DNA from: Desulfobacteraceae bacterium
GTDB taxonomy: Bacteria; Desulfobacterota; Desulfobacteria; Desulfobacterales; Desulfosarcinaceae
Assembly (NCBI GenBank): GCA_013003715.1
Contig: JABDIN010000107.1
Span: forward strand, 41,166-105,165
DNA length: 64,000 nt
Direction of reading: 5' to 3'
In this document: positions 55,391 to 63,874 of the stretch, piece by piece
Layout: every line of letters begins with the position of its first letter
Position numbering within the stretch: position 1 is the first letter of the stretch
Notes under the pieces: generated by a model
Told to the model about the DNA's origin: nothing
The model's database searches: none
What the model saw: the letters and a program-made list of their open reading frames with translations, nothing else
Position numbers and translations under genes: made by a program

Positions 55391-55960
55391 ATGGATAACA
55401 AGCATGTCGGAAAGCGAATCCGGATTTTGCGACGGGCGAGGGGAATGACCTTGCAGCAGGTGGCGGCGCAGACGGGGTTGACGGCCAGTTTCCTGTCACA
55501 GATGGAACGGAGCCTGACCGGTATCACTCTCTCTTCCCTGGCGAGTGTCTCCAATGCGCTCGGCGTGCAATTGCGGGAACTTGTGACGCAACCCGATCAG
55601 ACCACACCCGATACACACCAGGGCGAACGCCAGGAATACAGCGTCGAGAGTGTGAGCCTTCACTACGAGCGGCTGTCGACCTCGTTTCCCGGCAGTTGTC
55701 TGCATTCTCTCAAAATCAGGATACCCGCGGGCTACTCTTCCGGTTTTGAATCCCACGCAGGGGAGGAACTGCTGTTCGTGCTGTCCGGCAGTATCGAATA
55801 CACCGTGGACGGCCAAACCTTCCACCTGGGGACGGGCGACTCCGTGCACATCGATTCCCGTAGATCCCACCAGATCGTCAACACCAGCGATACGACAACC
55901 GAAATCCTTTGGACGAGCACACTCCCGGTATTTGAAGACGGTGTTCAGACATCCGAGTGA
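55391..55960 (+). CDS. XRE-cupin transcriptional regulator
   Basis: The 189-aa protein has an N-terminal XRE helix-turn-helix (RIRILRRARGMTLQQVAAQT, then GLTASFLSQMERSLTG). A C-terminal cupin-2 domain carries HAGEELLFVLSGSIEYTVDG and GTGDSVHIDSRRSHQIVN. Such XRE-cupin proteins usually sense a small metabolite and regulate adjacent transport or catabolic genes. I use ATG 55391; the frame extends to 55364. The dpp-osmC genes are the likely targets. Confidence 0.9.
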   Translation: MDNKHVGKRIRILRRARGMTLQQVAAQTGLTASFLSQMERSLTGITLSSLASVSNALGVQLRELVTQPDQTTPDTHQGERQEYSVESVSLHYERLSTSFPGSCLHSLKIRIPAGYSSGFESHAGEELLFVLSGSIEYTVDGQTFHLGTGDSVHIDSRRSHQIVNTSDTTTEILWTSTLPVFEDGVQTSE

Positions 55961-56260
55961 GCGCAGACCAATCCAATGGACCACTCACACTGGATTAGTC
56001 GGACCAATCCGGACATCCACCTTTCATATTAGGATAACCTTCAATTTAGTAGCGACATGTTAAACTTCCCACCCGTTCAGGACGCAGGTTCCTTGCCTCC
56101 GCTCGAGCCCTGTTTTTCATGCGACACCGGCGGGGCTTGTTAAAACAAAATTAATTTGCAAAGCTAAAGGTACTATGTTTTTCTGTCTTGTGAAAACAAT
56201 TATAATTACAGCTTATGGGCCGCGATCGAGCGCTTACCATTCTGCCCGGAGTATGAAATT

Positions 56261-57430
56261 ATGCCGACATTTTCCGTCTTTCGCCACCTTCTTCTCAAGG
56301 ATTTTCTGGATATTATTATCCTTACGGTTTTTGCATATCATCTGTATGTCTGGCTCCACCAAACCAAGGCATTTAAGGCACTTGTAGGTCTGCTCGGCCT
56401 GGGAATCATCTATAGTGTTGCGCAATTCTGGGGATTGTTTTTAACCACCTGGGTTTTTCAAATTCTCTGGCAAGTCCTCATCATACTGATCATTATCTTG
56501 TTTCAGACCGAAATCCGGCAGGTTCTCGAGAAAGTAAATCCGTTTTACGCCCTGGGTTGGAATAAAACCGTCGGGCATATCCCCTGGATCGAAAGCTTCT
56601 CAAAAAACATATTTGAGTTGGGGGCACAGCAAATCGGTGCCTTGATTATTTTCCAACGCAAAGATCGATTGCGGGAGTTTATTTCAGGCGGGATACCCTT
56701 TGAGGCCGAACCGACCGGGGAACTCCTTGTCAGTATTTTCCAAAAAAATTCCCCGCTACATGATGGTGCCATGTTGATCGACAATGGCAAGATATTCATG
56801 GCGGCTGCGTTTTTACCGATGACATTTCAAGAAGGATTGGGCAAGGAACTGGGAACGCGGCATCGGTCAGCGATTGGCATCACCGAACGATGTGATGCCT
56901 GGGCGCTTGTCATCTCAGAGGAACGCGGGCAGGTTTCCTTGGTCCGGCGAGGGGTGCTCGATCTCGTACCATCCCCTGAGGTTCTTACGCTGAAACTCAA
57001 GGAAATTCTAACTCCCGATAGGCCGGATACGACTGGCAGACTTCAAAAGACCAAACATTTGTTATTGAACCGGTGGCGGATAAAATTGGCGACACTGACG
57101 ATCGTCAGTGTGGTTTGGTTCTCCTTCGCCGGACAACAGAATGTTGAGATTTCTGTGGAGATCCCGATCACGATCCAAAACCTCCCGCCACAATTGGAAG
57201 TCGATGCATCAATTCAGAACGTTTTGGTCACGGCGCGTGGGCAACGTAAAGACATCGGTATGCTCAGCCCCAAAAATATAAAAACAAATATTGATTTATC
57301 GAATGTCGGTCTCGGGAGAAATAACTATTTCCTTAATCAGCAGCAGTTGCTGCTACCCAACGATCGCGTCGAGATCATCAGGATTGAGCCCAATAACCTT
57401 ACCTTGAATGTATGGACTAAACCGGATTAA
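56261..57430 (+). CDS. cdaA: Diadenylate cyclase CdaA with fused YbbR-like domain
   Basis: The enzyme condenses two ATP to c-di-AMP. The 389-aa protein has three N-terminal membrane helices, then a DisA_N/DAC domain with the active-site motifs LHDGAML (D168) and RHRSA (R200-S203). About 120 further residues follow, with a fourth hydrophobic segment (TLTIVSVVWFSFAG) and a YbbR-like beta region (ISVEIPITIQNLPPQLEVDA). In Bacillus the YbbR part is a separate protein, CdaR, that modulates CdaA; here they appear joined in one chain. A ggag site lies 9 nt before the ATG. Confidence 0.9.
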   Translation: MPTFSVFRHLLLKDFLDIIILTVFAYHLYVWLHQTKAFKALVGLLGLGIIYSVAQFWGLFLTTWVFQILWQVLIILIIILFQTEIRQVLEKVNPFYALGWNKTVGHIPWIESFSKNIFELGAQQIGALIIFQRKDRLREFISGGIPFEAEPTGELLVSIFQKNSPLHDGAMLIDNGKIFMAAAFLPMTFQEGLGKELGTRHRSAIGITERCDAWALVISEERGQVSLVRRGVLDLVPSPEVLTLKLKEILTPDRPDTTGRLQKTKHLLLNRWRIKLATLTIVSVVWFSFAGQQNVEISVEIPITIQNLPPQLEVDASIQNVLVTARGQRKDIGMLSPKNIKTNIDLSNVGLGRNNYFLNQQQLLLPNDRVEIIRIEPNNLTLNVWTKPD

Positions 57431-57589
57431 AAGAAGGTAGATAGCGGGGACATCACATAGAATATTAGTTTATCGTATTCAAATTCTTCCTTTCAAAATA
57501 TTCCGTATAAATGGATATGGAGCCATCCGGCTCTTCAACTTTTACTCTATACCCATATTTGTCGGACACAATTGAGTGTCCCGGGTAAC

Positions 57590-57720
57590 CGTGCCTATAT
57601 CGAAGACGGTCCTTTGAGACCGGACAACAGCCTGGCTAAAATTGCCATCTGTCCTTTTGTGGTGGGCGGAAAAACTGGCTGTTCAGGGGTCATCCCAATG
57701 GCGCGCATACGCTAAAAAAG
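57590..57720 (+). pseudogene. IS66-type transposase fragment, frameshifted
   Basis: The plus-strand frame RAYIEDGPLRPDNSLAKIAI followed by CPFVVGGK matches the catalytic-end signature of IS66 transposase (xYIEDGxLRPDNxxAExAIRPFVVGRKNWLF). After GGK one base is missing; restoring it gives NWLFRGHPNGAH, the expected continuation. Only about 40 codons remain, with stops on both sides. It is a decayed relic. Confidence 0.75.
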
Positions 57721-57742
57721 AATAAAGAGAAAGGGGGGCTTG

Positions 57743-57848
57743 TAGGGTGCGTTCTACGCACCGGGTTTCGGTGGTATATTGAAAGTTGTAATTTTGACCT
57801 TCGTTTCCAGTCGATGCCAATACCGATTGCTGCATGAAACGCACCCTA
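57743..57848. repeat. MITE-like element with TAGGGTGCGTT inverted ends
   Basis: Perfect 11-bp terminal inverted repeats, TAGGGTGCGTT (57743-57753) and AACGCACCCTA (57838-57848), enclose 84 bp. No coding sequence lies inside. The repeat type is common in bacterial genomes; the mobilising enzyme is unknown. Confidence 0.6.
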
Positions 57849-58000
57849 TCAAGGCTGCTTCATGTCGCTTCGCAACACCAGCAACAAGTAGTCGGTGTCA
57901 CCCGCGACTTTGAAAAATCCTTCTTTTTAACGAATAAGGTTTTATTTTGACGTTGCACTGATTAGCATTGTGCTCATCAGTGCAACGGTGGTGATTAATT

Positions 58001-58024
58001 GGGGTCAGGTCTACATTTGACTAT
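58001..58024 (+). repeat. Left flanking repeat of the RAYT element
   Basis: The 24-bp sequence begins GGGGTCAGGTCTACATTTGA and recurs inverted at 59014-59037. It lies 29 bp upstream of the transposase start. Confidence 0.85.
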
Positions 58025-58052
58025 AGACTGCTGGTATGCTACTACCCTTTTC

Positions 58053-59027
58053 ATGTCACGGCCACTTCGGATAGAATACCCCGGTGCATGGTACCATATC
58101 ATGAATCGCGGGCGACGCCATGAAAGCATATTTTCAGACAAAGGCGACTACAGCCTTTTCATCGATCTGTTGATCGAAATGTCTGAGGTTTTTCACGTCC
58201 GCATCTCAGCGTATTGCCTGATGGCCAACCATTATCATCTCTTGTTGAATACCCCTGAAGGAAATCTGTCACGGTGTCTTCAGCGTCTCAATAGTGTGTA
58301 TTCTCAGCGATATAATCGAAAACATGGATTTGACGGCCCCCTGTTCCGGGGACGATATAAATCCATGTTGGTATCCAATGACGCCTATCTGCTCCAACTG
58401 GTACGCTATATTCATAAAAATCCGGTCAAATCAGGTATTGTCAAAGAAATGAAAGATTATACCTGGAGCAGTTACAATGGGTATCTGTCCTATGCGAACA
58501 AATGGAACTGGCTGTATAAAGACTTTGTCTTCTCCTTGCTGACAAATAAAAAAAGGGGGCGTTTAAACAATTTTATAACGTTTATGCGCGATGATGATTC
58601 AGAGGAGGTTGCCCGGCTTTTTTTCAAAAAAAACCTGCCGTCGATGTTTGGCCCTGACAGCTTCACCACGCGGATCAAGGAGACCTACTATTTCAAGAAA
58701 ATGAGCTATGAGGTCCCGGCATCCAGAAGGCTGGCCCCGGGGGCGGATAAGATCATAAGGGAAGTCTGCGATTATTATGCGATCGATCAACAGAAATTGT
58801 TCACCACACGTCGCGGGGTGTTTAACAAACCACGGGCCGTGGCCGTTTACCTGATCCGCCATCTTCGTGGTGATGAATTAAACAGTATTAAGTCGGTGTT
58901 CCGGATCAATACTTACAGCACGGTGAGCAGTATACTTCAAAAGATGGCATCCTTGATGAAAACGGACCGGAAACTGAGGGGCGAGATCAGAGAATTAAAA
59001 CGGCATTTGACTAATAGTCAAATGTAG
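58053..59027 (+). mobile_element. REP-associated tyrosine transposase (RAYT, TnpA-REP)
   Basis: The 324-aa protein is a Y1-type (HUH) transposase of the IS200/IS605-related RAYT group. It begins MSRPLRIEYPGAWYHIMNRG and has the HxH metal motif in MANHYHLLL. The catalytic Tyr region is NSVYSQRYNRKHG, and GPLFRGRYKSMLV, YIHKNPVKSGIV and YTWSSYNGYL follow. The C-terminal third has a helical DnaA-C-like domain. ATG 58053 fits the family; the frame opens at 57999 inside the left repeat. The stop lies in the right repeat. It is intact and may mobilise the REP-like hairpins. Confidence 0.93.
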
Positions 59028-59037
59028 ACCTGACCCC
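59014..59037 (-). repeat. Right flanking repeat of the RAYT element
   Basis: It is the exact inverted copy of 58001-58024 and overlaps the last codons of the transposase. Together with upstream cattTGACTA it forms the hairpin CATTTGACT-AAT-AGTCAAATG, a likely REP-type recognition structure. Confidence 0.85.
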
Positions 59038-59054
59038 TAATGTGGGAGGAAACA

Positions 59055-60485
59055 GTGAAAAAGTGGCTACTACTCGTCGGAATGATTGTTTCTTTATGTG
59101 CATTTCAGCCAAAGGGGGTGGCGGCCGGGCCGAGCGGCTCCGTCCAGTGCGACAGTTACAAAATGAACCTGACGGGAACCGCCGTGAATTTCGGGGTCTC
59201 TTACACCGAGCATGTGGTATTGGAAAAAGTGCACAAATCCGGCGGTGTCCAAGGCAAATGGAAACTGACCAAATACGATATTTTTTCGGTTTATCCGCAA
59301 CCGGTCAATATAGCCTTAGACCAGGTGGACCATCATGAGTTGGGCCATGGGATGTGGATGGACATGCACTCGGTCGTTTCCGGAAATACCATAGAAGTGA
59401 AGTTCATCAAGGGTAATGTGGTATTGGATGTGGTGGGCAACCGGATCGGTTATGTGGACACCGATGTCTGGTGCGGAACCATCAACGGCCGACAGGCTAC
59501 TTTCAAGTGGCATAAGGAAAGTCCGTTGGAGCCAAACCTGAAAGGCCCTGTTACGCTCCAGGGGGAGCGGATTAAAGTCGAGATCACTTCTCCGGGCGAT
59601 AACGAACGCTTTTGTTTCCCGGAAACGACGACGGGTCGTCTCAGCTTTACCGCTACGGCCAGAGTTACACCGGCGAAATACAGCGACCAGTTGGTATGGA
59701 TGATTGAGGATATTCCCGGATCGGATATGGTGGTGGAGCCGATCGACCGCACCGGCCCGACCATCACGGTCACCTGTAAGAAGCTGCCCTACAAGAACAG
59801 CAGCTTCGGGCCCAAAAAGCTATACGTCCGCCTGAAAGTCGGCGACTGCGAGGTGGAAGCAACCTCCCATGTGCGTATATACTTCCCGGCTTTTGCTGCG
59901 AACAATCCCGGCGGCAGCGAGCCGAACTGGTTCTACTACTGGAAGCAGACAAGTGCCGCCGTCGGACCGGTGCGCTACGGCGGTACTTCCCACCTGTGTT
60001 CAACGGGAGCCTCACGGGACCTGGGGTATTACCGCAGTACCATTTTCGACTCGGTGTACCATATCTGCAACCTGCGCAATCTCGGTGATGATTTTCCGTT
60101 TATCGCGAAAAAAGATAACAACAGTTCGCTGGGTGAAGTAAAGGTTTACGGGATTGATACATTCGCGGTTGCCTGTCGTCATGAAAACGCTCACTATACA
60201 CATTCCCAATCCTGGTGGAAACAGTACCACACCGCGGATAAGTTCAAGGACACCAATAGAAACGGGATTCTGGATACTCAAGAGCAACTGCTGGACAAAG
60301 ACGGCGACCTGGTTCCGGATTCAATCGAGTCCGGCCTGGGACTGGACCCGAGCAATAAGAACACCTTCGGTATAGGTCCCGATGGCGACGATGAAGAATT
60401 GCTCTGCTGGATGGCGGAGACGGTATGGAAGATCGGAAGCGCCGACAGCGCGGACTGGGCGAAACCTGGAAAACAATGGCGCTAG
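59055..60485 (+). CDS. Secreted putative metalloprotease with calcium-binding-like repeats
   Basis: The 476-aa protein has a signal peptide (WLLLVGMIVSLCAFQPKGVAA), several Cys, and beta-rich N-terminal and central regions. Near residue 376 (GTG numbering) an HExxH occurs (RHENAHYTH). It is followed by two Asp-rich loops (DTNRNGILD, DKDGDLVPD, thrombospondin-type-3 style). About 70 residues beyond HENAH comes an acidic EELLCWMAE and the closing ADWAKPGKQW. The pattern is that of an uncharacterised zinc peptidase family as I recall it; the third ligand is a guess. GTG 59055 has a gggagga site. It starts 17 bp after the RAYT repeat. Confidence 0.6.
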   Translation: MKKWLLLVGMIVSLCAFQPKGVAAGPSGSVQCDSYKMNLTGTAVNFGVSYTEHVVLEKVHKSGGVQGKWKLTKYDIFSVYPQPVNIALDQVDHHELGHGMWMDMHSVVSGNTIEVKFIKGNVVLDVVGNRIGYVDTDVWCGTINGRQATFKWHKESPLEPNLKGPVTLQGERIKVEITSPGDNERFCFPETTTGRLSFTATARVTPAKYSDQLVWMIEDIPGSDMVVEPIDRTGPTITVTCKKLPYKNSSFGPKKLYVRLKVGDCEVEATSHVRIYFPAFAANNPGGSEPNWFYYWKQTSAAVGPVRYGGTSHLCSTGASRDLGYYRSTIFDSVYHICNLRNLGDDFPFIAKKDNNSSLGEVKVYGIDTFAVACRHENAHYTHSQSWWKQYHTADKFKDTNRNGILDTQEQLLDKDGDLVPDSIESGLGLDPSNKNTFGIGPDGDDEELLCWMAETVWKIGSADSADWAKPGKQWR

Positions 60486-60582
60486 GGTTTGCGATACGGT
60501 GGACTCGCTCGTAATCGAATAACCTTGTACTATACATGGGCATAGCATAATCCGCTACTGCACCACAGCGTTCAGAACCAAG

Positions 60583-60627
60583 TCAAGGGGCCTTGCAAGG
60601 AGTTAAACACTTTGCGAGGTCCCTTGA
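60583..60627. terminator. Hairpin between convergent genes
   Basis: TCAAGGGgCCTTGCAA pairs imperfectly with TTTGCGAGGtCCCTTGA around a loop of about 10 nt. It lies between the convergent secreted-protein and lytic-transglycosylase genes. A bidirectional terminator is possible, but no T-tract follows. Confidence 0.4.
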
Positions 60628-60676
60628 TCTGTATGAGCAATTCAATACACTGCCACTGAACTGCGGGCACCGGGAT

Positions 60677-62653
60677 TTATTCGATGTAGACCTTTTGGCC
60701 GGGATAAATTTTACTCCTGAGGGTCAGACCATTGAGGCTCAGGAATTTCTTCAGCGGAATCGTATGTTGTCTGGCGATGGTATACGGGCTGTCGCCACGT
60801 TTGACAAGATATGCGGTTTTGCTGTTGTCCACCGTGTGGTCCGCCTGTGGCTGGCCGGGTATTCTCAGGGCCTGTCCGATACTCAGTTTGGTGGTGGAAA
60901 GATTGTTCAGCGCCATGATCTTTTGGGTAGTGGTGCCATACCGTTTGGCCAGTATCCAGAGCGAATCCCCCCGGCTTACGACGCATTTCCCGTCTTTTAA
61001 AACTACTTTTTTGGTGCTTTTTGCGGAACCCGGCGCCCGTGCGATGATGACGCCTTTCTGTGGAATTTTGATCCTTTTCCCGGCCACAATATAGTGTGAT
61101 CGTCTCATATTGTTTGCCCGCATGATCCGTGAGACACTGGTGCGGTATTTTCTCGCGATGGTCGAAAGGCTTTCGCCGGCGCGAATCTTGTGCCATGTAT
61201 AGGCGCGCTGCGGAGGGGTGGAAATGGGGATGCTGTCCACAATCGAAGCCAGGAGTTCTCCATTTCCCGGTGGAATCCTCAGTGCGTATTTTTCCGGGGG
61301 TAATATGCTGTATCTGAGCTCGGGGTTCAGATCCGTGAGGGTGGACAAAGGGACATTGATGGTTTTGGCGACATCCTTCAGATGCGCCTGCCGTGTTATC
61401 TCCATGGTGTCGAATTCCAGCGGGGCATCGAGTACCACGTTGGAAAGGCCGTATTTGTCCGGATCTTTGATCATGTGCAAAGTGGCCAGGAATTTGGGGA
61501 CGTAGCGTGCCGTCTCCCGGGGCAACCGTTCGTACAGATCCCAAAAATTATCCAGATAATTAATATTCTGTGACCGGATGACACGAAGCACCCTGCCTTC
61601 GCCGCAATTATAGGCCGCCAATACCGTTGACCAGTCGCCGAAGATGTTGTGAAGTTCCTTCAGGTAGCGGATCGCAGCTCGGGTGGATTTATAGGGATCA
61701 ATCCGTTCATCTATATAATTGTTTCGTTTCAGCCCGAACTTGTAGCCGGTGGAGGGGATAAACTGCCAGGGGCCCAATGCTCTGGCTCTGGAAAGGGCTT
61801 TTACCTTGAAACCGCTTTCGATCAGGGGCAGCCAGGACAACTCTTCGGGTAGACCGGCGGCGCGGAGCTCTTTAACGATATATTCACGGAATCTGCCGGA
61901 TCGGGCGTACGATTGTCTGAAAAAGGACCGATCGCCGCCTTTCGTGAATAATTTTATTTCCGCCTGGATATGCCGGTTCATTTCCAAAGGAATGGCATTG
62001 TGCTGGCCGTTGACGACGATATTCCGTGATGCATAGATTTCCAGAATCCGTTTGGATATCATGAACCGGATATCTTCTTTCTGTTGGATGGTTTTGGCAT
62101 CATCCCCGCCATTCACTGTGAGAATCAGTGAATAGGCCTTATCCAGCGCCTTGAGTGCGCTCTCCAGTTCACCTTTCTGCCATAAGTCTTGTGAGACTTC
62201 GCAGAACACCAATGCCTCATCGAGAAAATCCTGCCCTTGTTTAACAATGGCATTTGGCATTTGGAGTCCCATATTCTCATCCATCCCACCGGCATTCTTT
62301 GAGGCATTCCGATCGTCTATGTTTTCGGTGGCAAGCCCGGCGTCGATGAGTTCGCCGTCAGTGTCCAGGTTCACGGCAAAAGCATCCGTTTCACCGTCGA
62401 CGATGATGATCGCATCGTTTTGGACCATGGTGCGCTTTCCATTGACGGTTTCCTGGTTTGTGCCGGTATCCGATGGATCCGTTTGAATATGCGGACCCTG
62501 GAATATACCGGTACTGCAGCCTGCAACGCCCAGTACCAGCAGAAGACATGCGCCGCTAATGGCTGTCCGCAGGCAAATCCGAAATAAAGTGATACCGCGA
62601 TTATTCGGTCGAAAGGACAGTCCTGAAAATTTTTTATCTGAGTAGTGTGTCAT
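60677..62653 (-). CDS. Membrane-bound lytic transglycosylase with LysM domains (MltD-like)
   Basis: The 658-aa lipoprotein cleaves peptidoglycan glycan chains. A lipobox (VLGVAGC, Cys about 46) follows a long N-terminal region. The SLT domain has the catalytic Glu in ESGFKVKALSRARALGPWQF and the AAYNCGEGRV motif. Three C-terminal LysM domains (KIRAGESLSTIARKY, VVSRGDSLWILAKRY, LVKRGDSPYTIARQH) bind peptidoglycan. The start codon is uncertain: the ATG at 62653 has no ribosome-binding site. Confidence 0.93.
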   Translation of the reverse strand: MTHYSDKKFSGLSFRPNNRGITLFRICLRTAISGACLLLVLGVAGCSTGIFQGPHIQTDPSDTGTNQETVNGKRTMVQNDAIIIVDGETDAFAVNLDTDGELIDAGLATENIDDRNASKNAGGMDENMGLQMPNAIVKQGQDFLDEALVFCEVSQDLWQKGELESALKALDKAYSLILTVNGGDDAKTIQQKEDIRFMISKRILEIYASRNIVVNGQHNAIPLEMNRHIQAEIKLFTKGGDRSFFRQSYARSGRFREYIVKELRAAGLPEELSWLPLIESGFKVKALSRARALGPWQFIPSTGYKFGLKRNNYIDERIDPYKSTRAAIRYLKELHNIFGDWSTVLAAYNCGEGRVLRVIRSQNINYLDNFWDLYERLPRETARYVPKFLATLHMIKDPDKYGLSNVVLDAPLEFDTMEITRQAHLKDVAKTINVPLSTLTDLNPELRYSILPPEKYALRIPPGNGELLASIVDSIPISTPPQRAYTWHKIRAGESLSTIARKYRTSVSRIMRANNMRRSHYIVAGKRIKIPQKGVIIARAPGSAKSTKKVVLKDGKCVVSRGDSLWILAKRYGTTTQKIMALNNLSTTKLSIGQALRIPGQPQADHTVDNSKTAYLVKRGDSPYTIARQHTIPLKKFLSLNGLTLRSKIYPGQKVYIE

Positions 62654-63173
62654 ATTTAATTAGGTATGTTTGGGGTTAAACCCGGTAAGGGGGGTCACAT
62701 GGATGATACGAGGCTCAATGATCGATGCAAATTCCTCAACCGATGTGACGAACCCTCGTCGGGTTGGGTTATCAAGGTGCCCGTACTTTATGAAGCCGAG
62801 CATATTTTTATGGTCGATTACATGTAAATTCATGACTTTGTCAAGATTTTATGAGATATCCTGAACTCGTCGCTTACATGATTTATCGGTTTGCATTAAA
62901 AAATCTTTAGTGATAATGTACACTTAGTCTAAATCTGAAGAGGGCGGAATCTGCATTTCAGTTCCTCGGACGGACCACTGAATCCACCAAGATGCTAATA
63001 GCCGAATATCGTAGAATATCGAAGATATTCAATGTAAAATAGTTGATAAATGAAATATATCGATATAAACGTCGATAGTCAGTGCTGAATATAGTTGTAT
63101 TTTAATCAATTTGCGGCTAAAAGCACTCTTTTTAGATAAGTTGTGTATTGTTTCTGTATCGATAATTTGTGTG
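62654..63173. other. Non-coding gap before the tRNA cluster
   Basis: About 520 bp are rich in A and T with repeated gaatatcg words near 63004-63030. A TTGATA / TATAAA pair (63043 and 63064, 15-bp spacing) could be a weak promoter for the tRNA-tuf transcript. No open frame is convincing. Confidence 0.4.
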
Positions 63174-63195
63174 GGCCTTGAGAGGCCTTTTTTTT
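63174..63195 (+). terminator. Intrinsic terminator just upstream of the tRNA cluster
   Basis: GGCCT-TGAG-AGGCC (63174-63187) is followed by eight T, the classic layout. It stands 10 bp before the first tRNA. It may end a short leader transcript or act as an attenuator. Confidence 0.75.
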
Positions 63196-63205
63196 GGCTT
63201 TACTC

Positions 63206-63281
63206 GCCAGCGTAGCTCAGTTGGTAGAGCTACTGATTTGTAATCAGTGGGTCGGGGGTTCGAGTCCCTCCGCTGGCTCCA
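63206..63281 (+). tRNA. tRNA-Thr (TGT)
   Basis: GCCAGCGTAGCTCAGTTGGT starts the gene, the anticodon loop is TTTGTAA (TGT), and the acceptor stem closes with GCTGGC, discriminator T and an encoded CCA. It is the first of four tRNAs upstream of tuf. Confidence 0.98.
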
Positions 63282-63291
63282 AGGTATATGT

Positions 63292-63376
63292 GGTGGGGTT
63301 CCCGAGCGGCCAAAGGGAACAGACTGTAAATCTGTCGGCGAAGCCTTCGGAGGTTCGAATCCTCCCCCCACCACCA
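63292..63376 (+). tRNA. tRNA-Tyr (GTA)
   Basis: A long variable arm (CGGCGAAGCCTTCGG region) marks a class-II tRNA. The anticodon loop CTGTAAA gives GTA, and GGTGGGG pairs with CCCCACC; CCA is encoded. Confidence 0.98.
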
Positions 63377-63544
63377 TATTTAATATTAAAGTTGTTTATG
63401 TAGGAGATTTCGATCGGTTTTCGCGGAATCGCTATTGAACTACATGGCTTTTTGCATGAATATCAGTCCGGATTTGCAATAATTACTTGCAATTCTCGTT
63501 CATGTGAATTAGGGGTATCTAAGATTAACTGCAGCGCGTGATCT

Positions 63545-63620
63545 GCGGGAGTAGCTCAGTTGGTAGAGCTTCAGCCTTCCAAGCTGAATGTCGCGAGTTC
63601 GAGCCTCGTCTCCCGCTCCA
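63545..63620 (+). tRNA. tRNA-Gly (TCC)
   Basis: GCGGGAGTAGCTCAGTTGGT starts the gene, the anticodon loop CTTCCAA gives TCC, and CTCCCGC closes the stem with T-CCA encoded. Confidence 0.98.
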
Positions 63621-63682
63621 TAACCGAAAACGCAGTCGCTTCTAACAGCCTTCAGGTAGTTGATTCGAATTCCGCACCGAAC

Positions 63683-63759
63683 GCCCACGTAGCTCAGTCG
63701 GTAGAGCGCTTCCTTGGTAAGGAAGAGGTTCATCGGTTCAATTCCGATCGTGGGCTCCA
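63683..63759 (+). tRNA. tRNA-Thr (GGT)
   Basis: GCCCACGTAGCTCAGTCGGT starts the gene, the anticodon loop TTGGTAA gives GGT, and CGTGGGC closes the stem with T-CCA encoded. It lies 133 bp before tuf. Confidence 0.98.
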
Positions 63760-63874
63760 CAAATACTGTATTGGAAACCGCTTTTCAGTTTAACCTATAA
63801 ATTAAGTCAGTTAACATACCGTACTGAAGCGTACCGAACTTTAAAATAGAAATTATGACCGTACTCAAGAATAA

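Larger units (their letters stand above)
57431..58000. other. Gap with relics between cdaA and the RAYT element
   Basis: The gap holds a broken IS66 fragment (57590-57720) and a MITE-like inverted-repeat element (57743-57848). No intact gene is visible. The stretch marks a local integration site. Confidence 0.6.

Noticed and set aside
59334..59348. HELGH motif in the N-terminal part of the secreted protein as the peptidase site
   Set aside because: It sits in a beta-rich segment with no suitable third ligand following; HENAH near residue 376 fits better.
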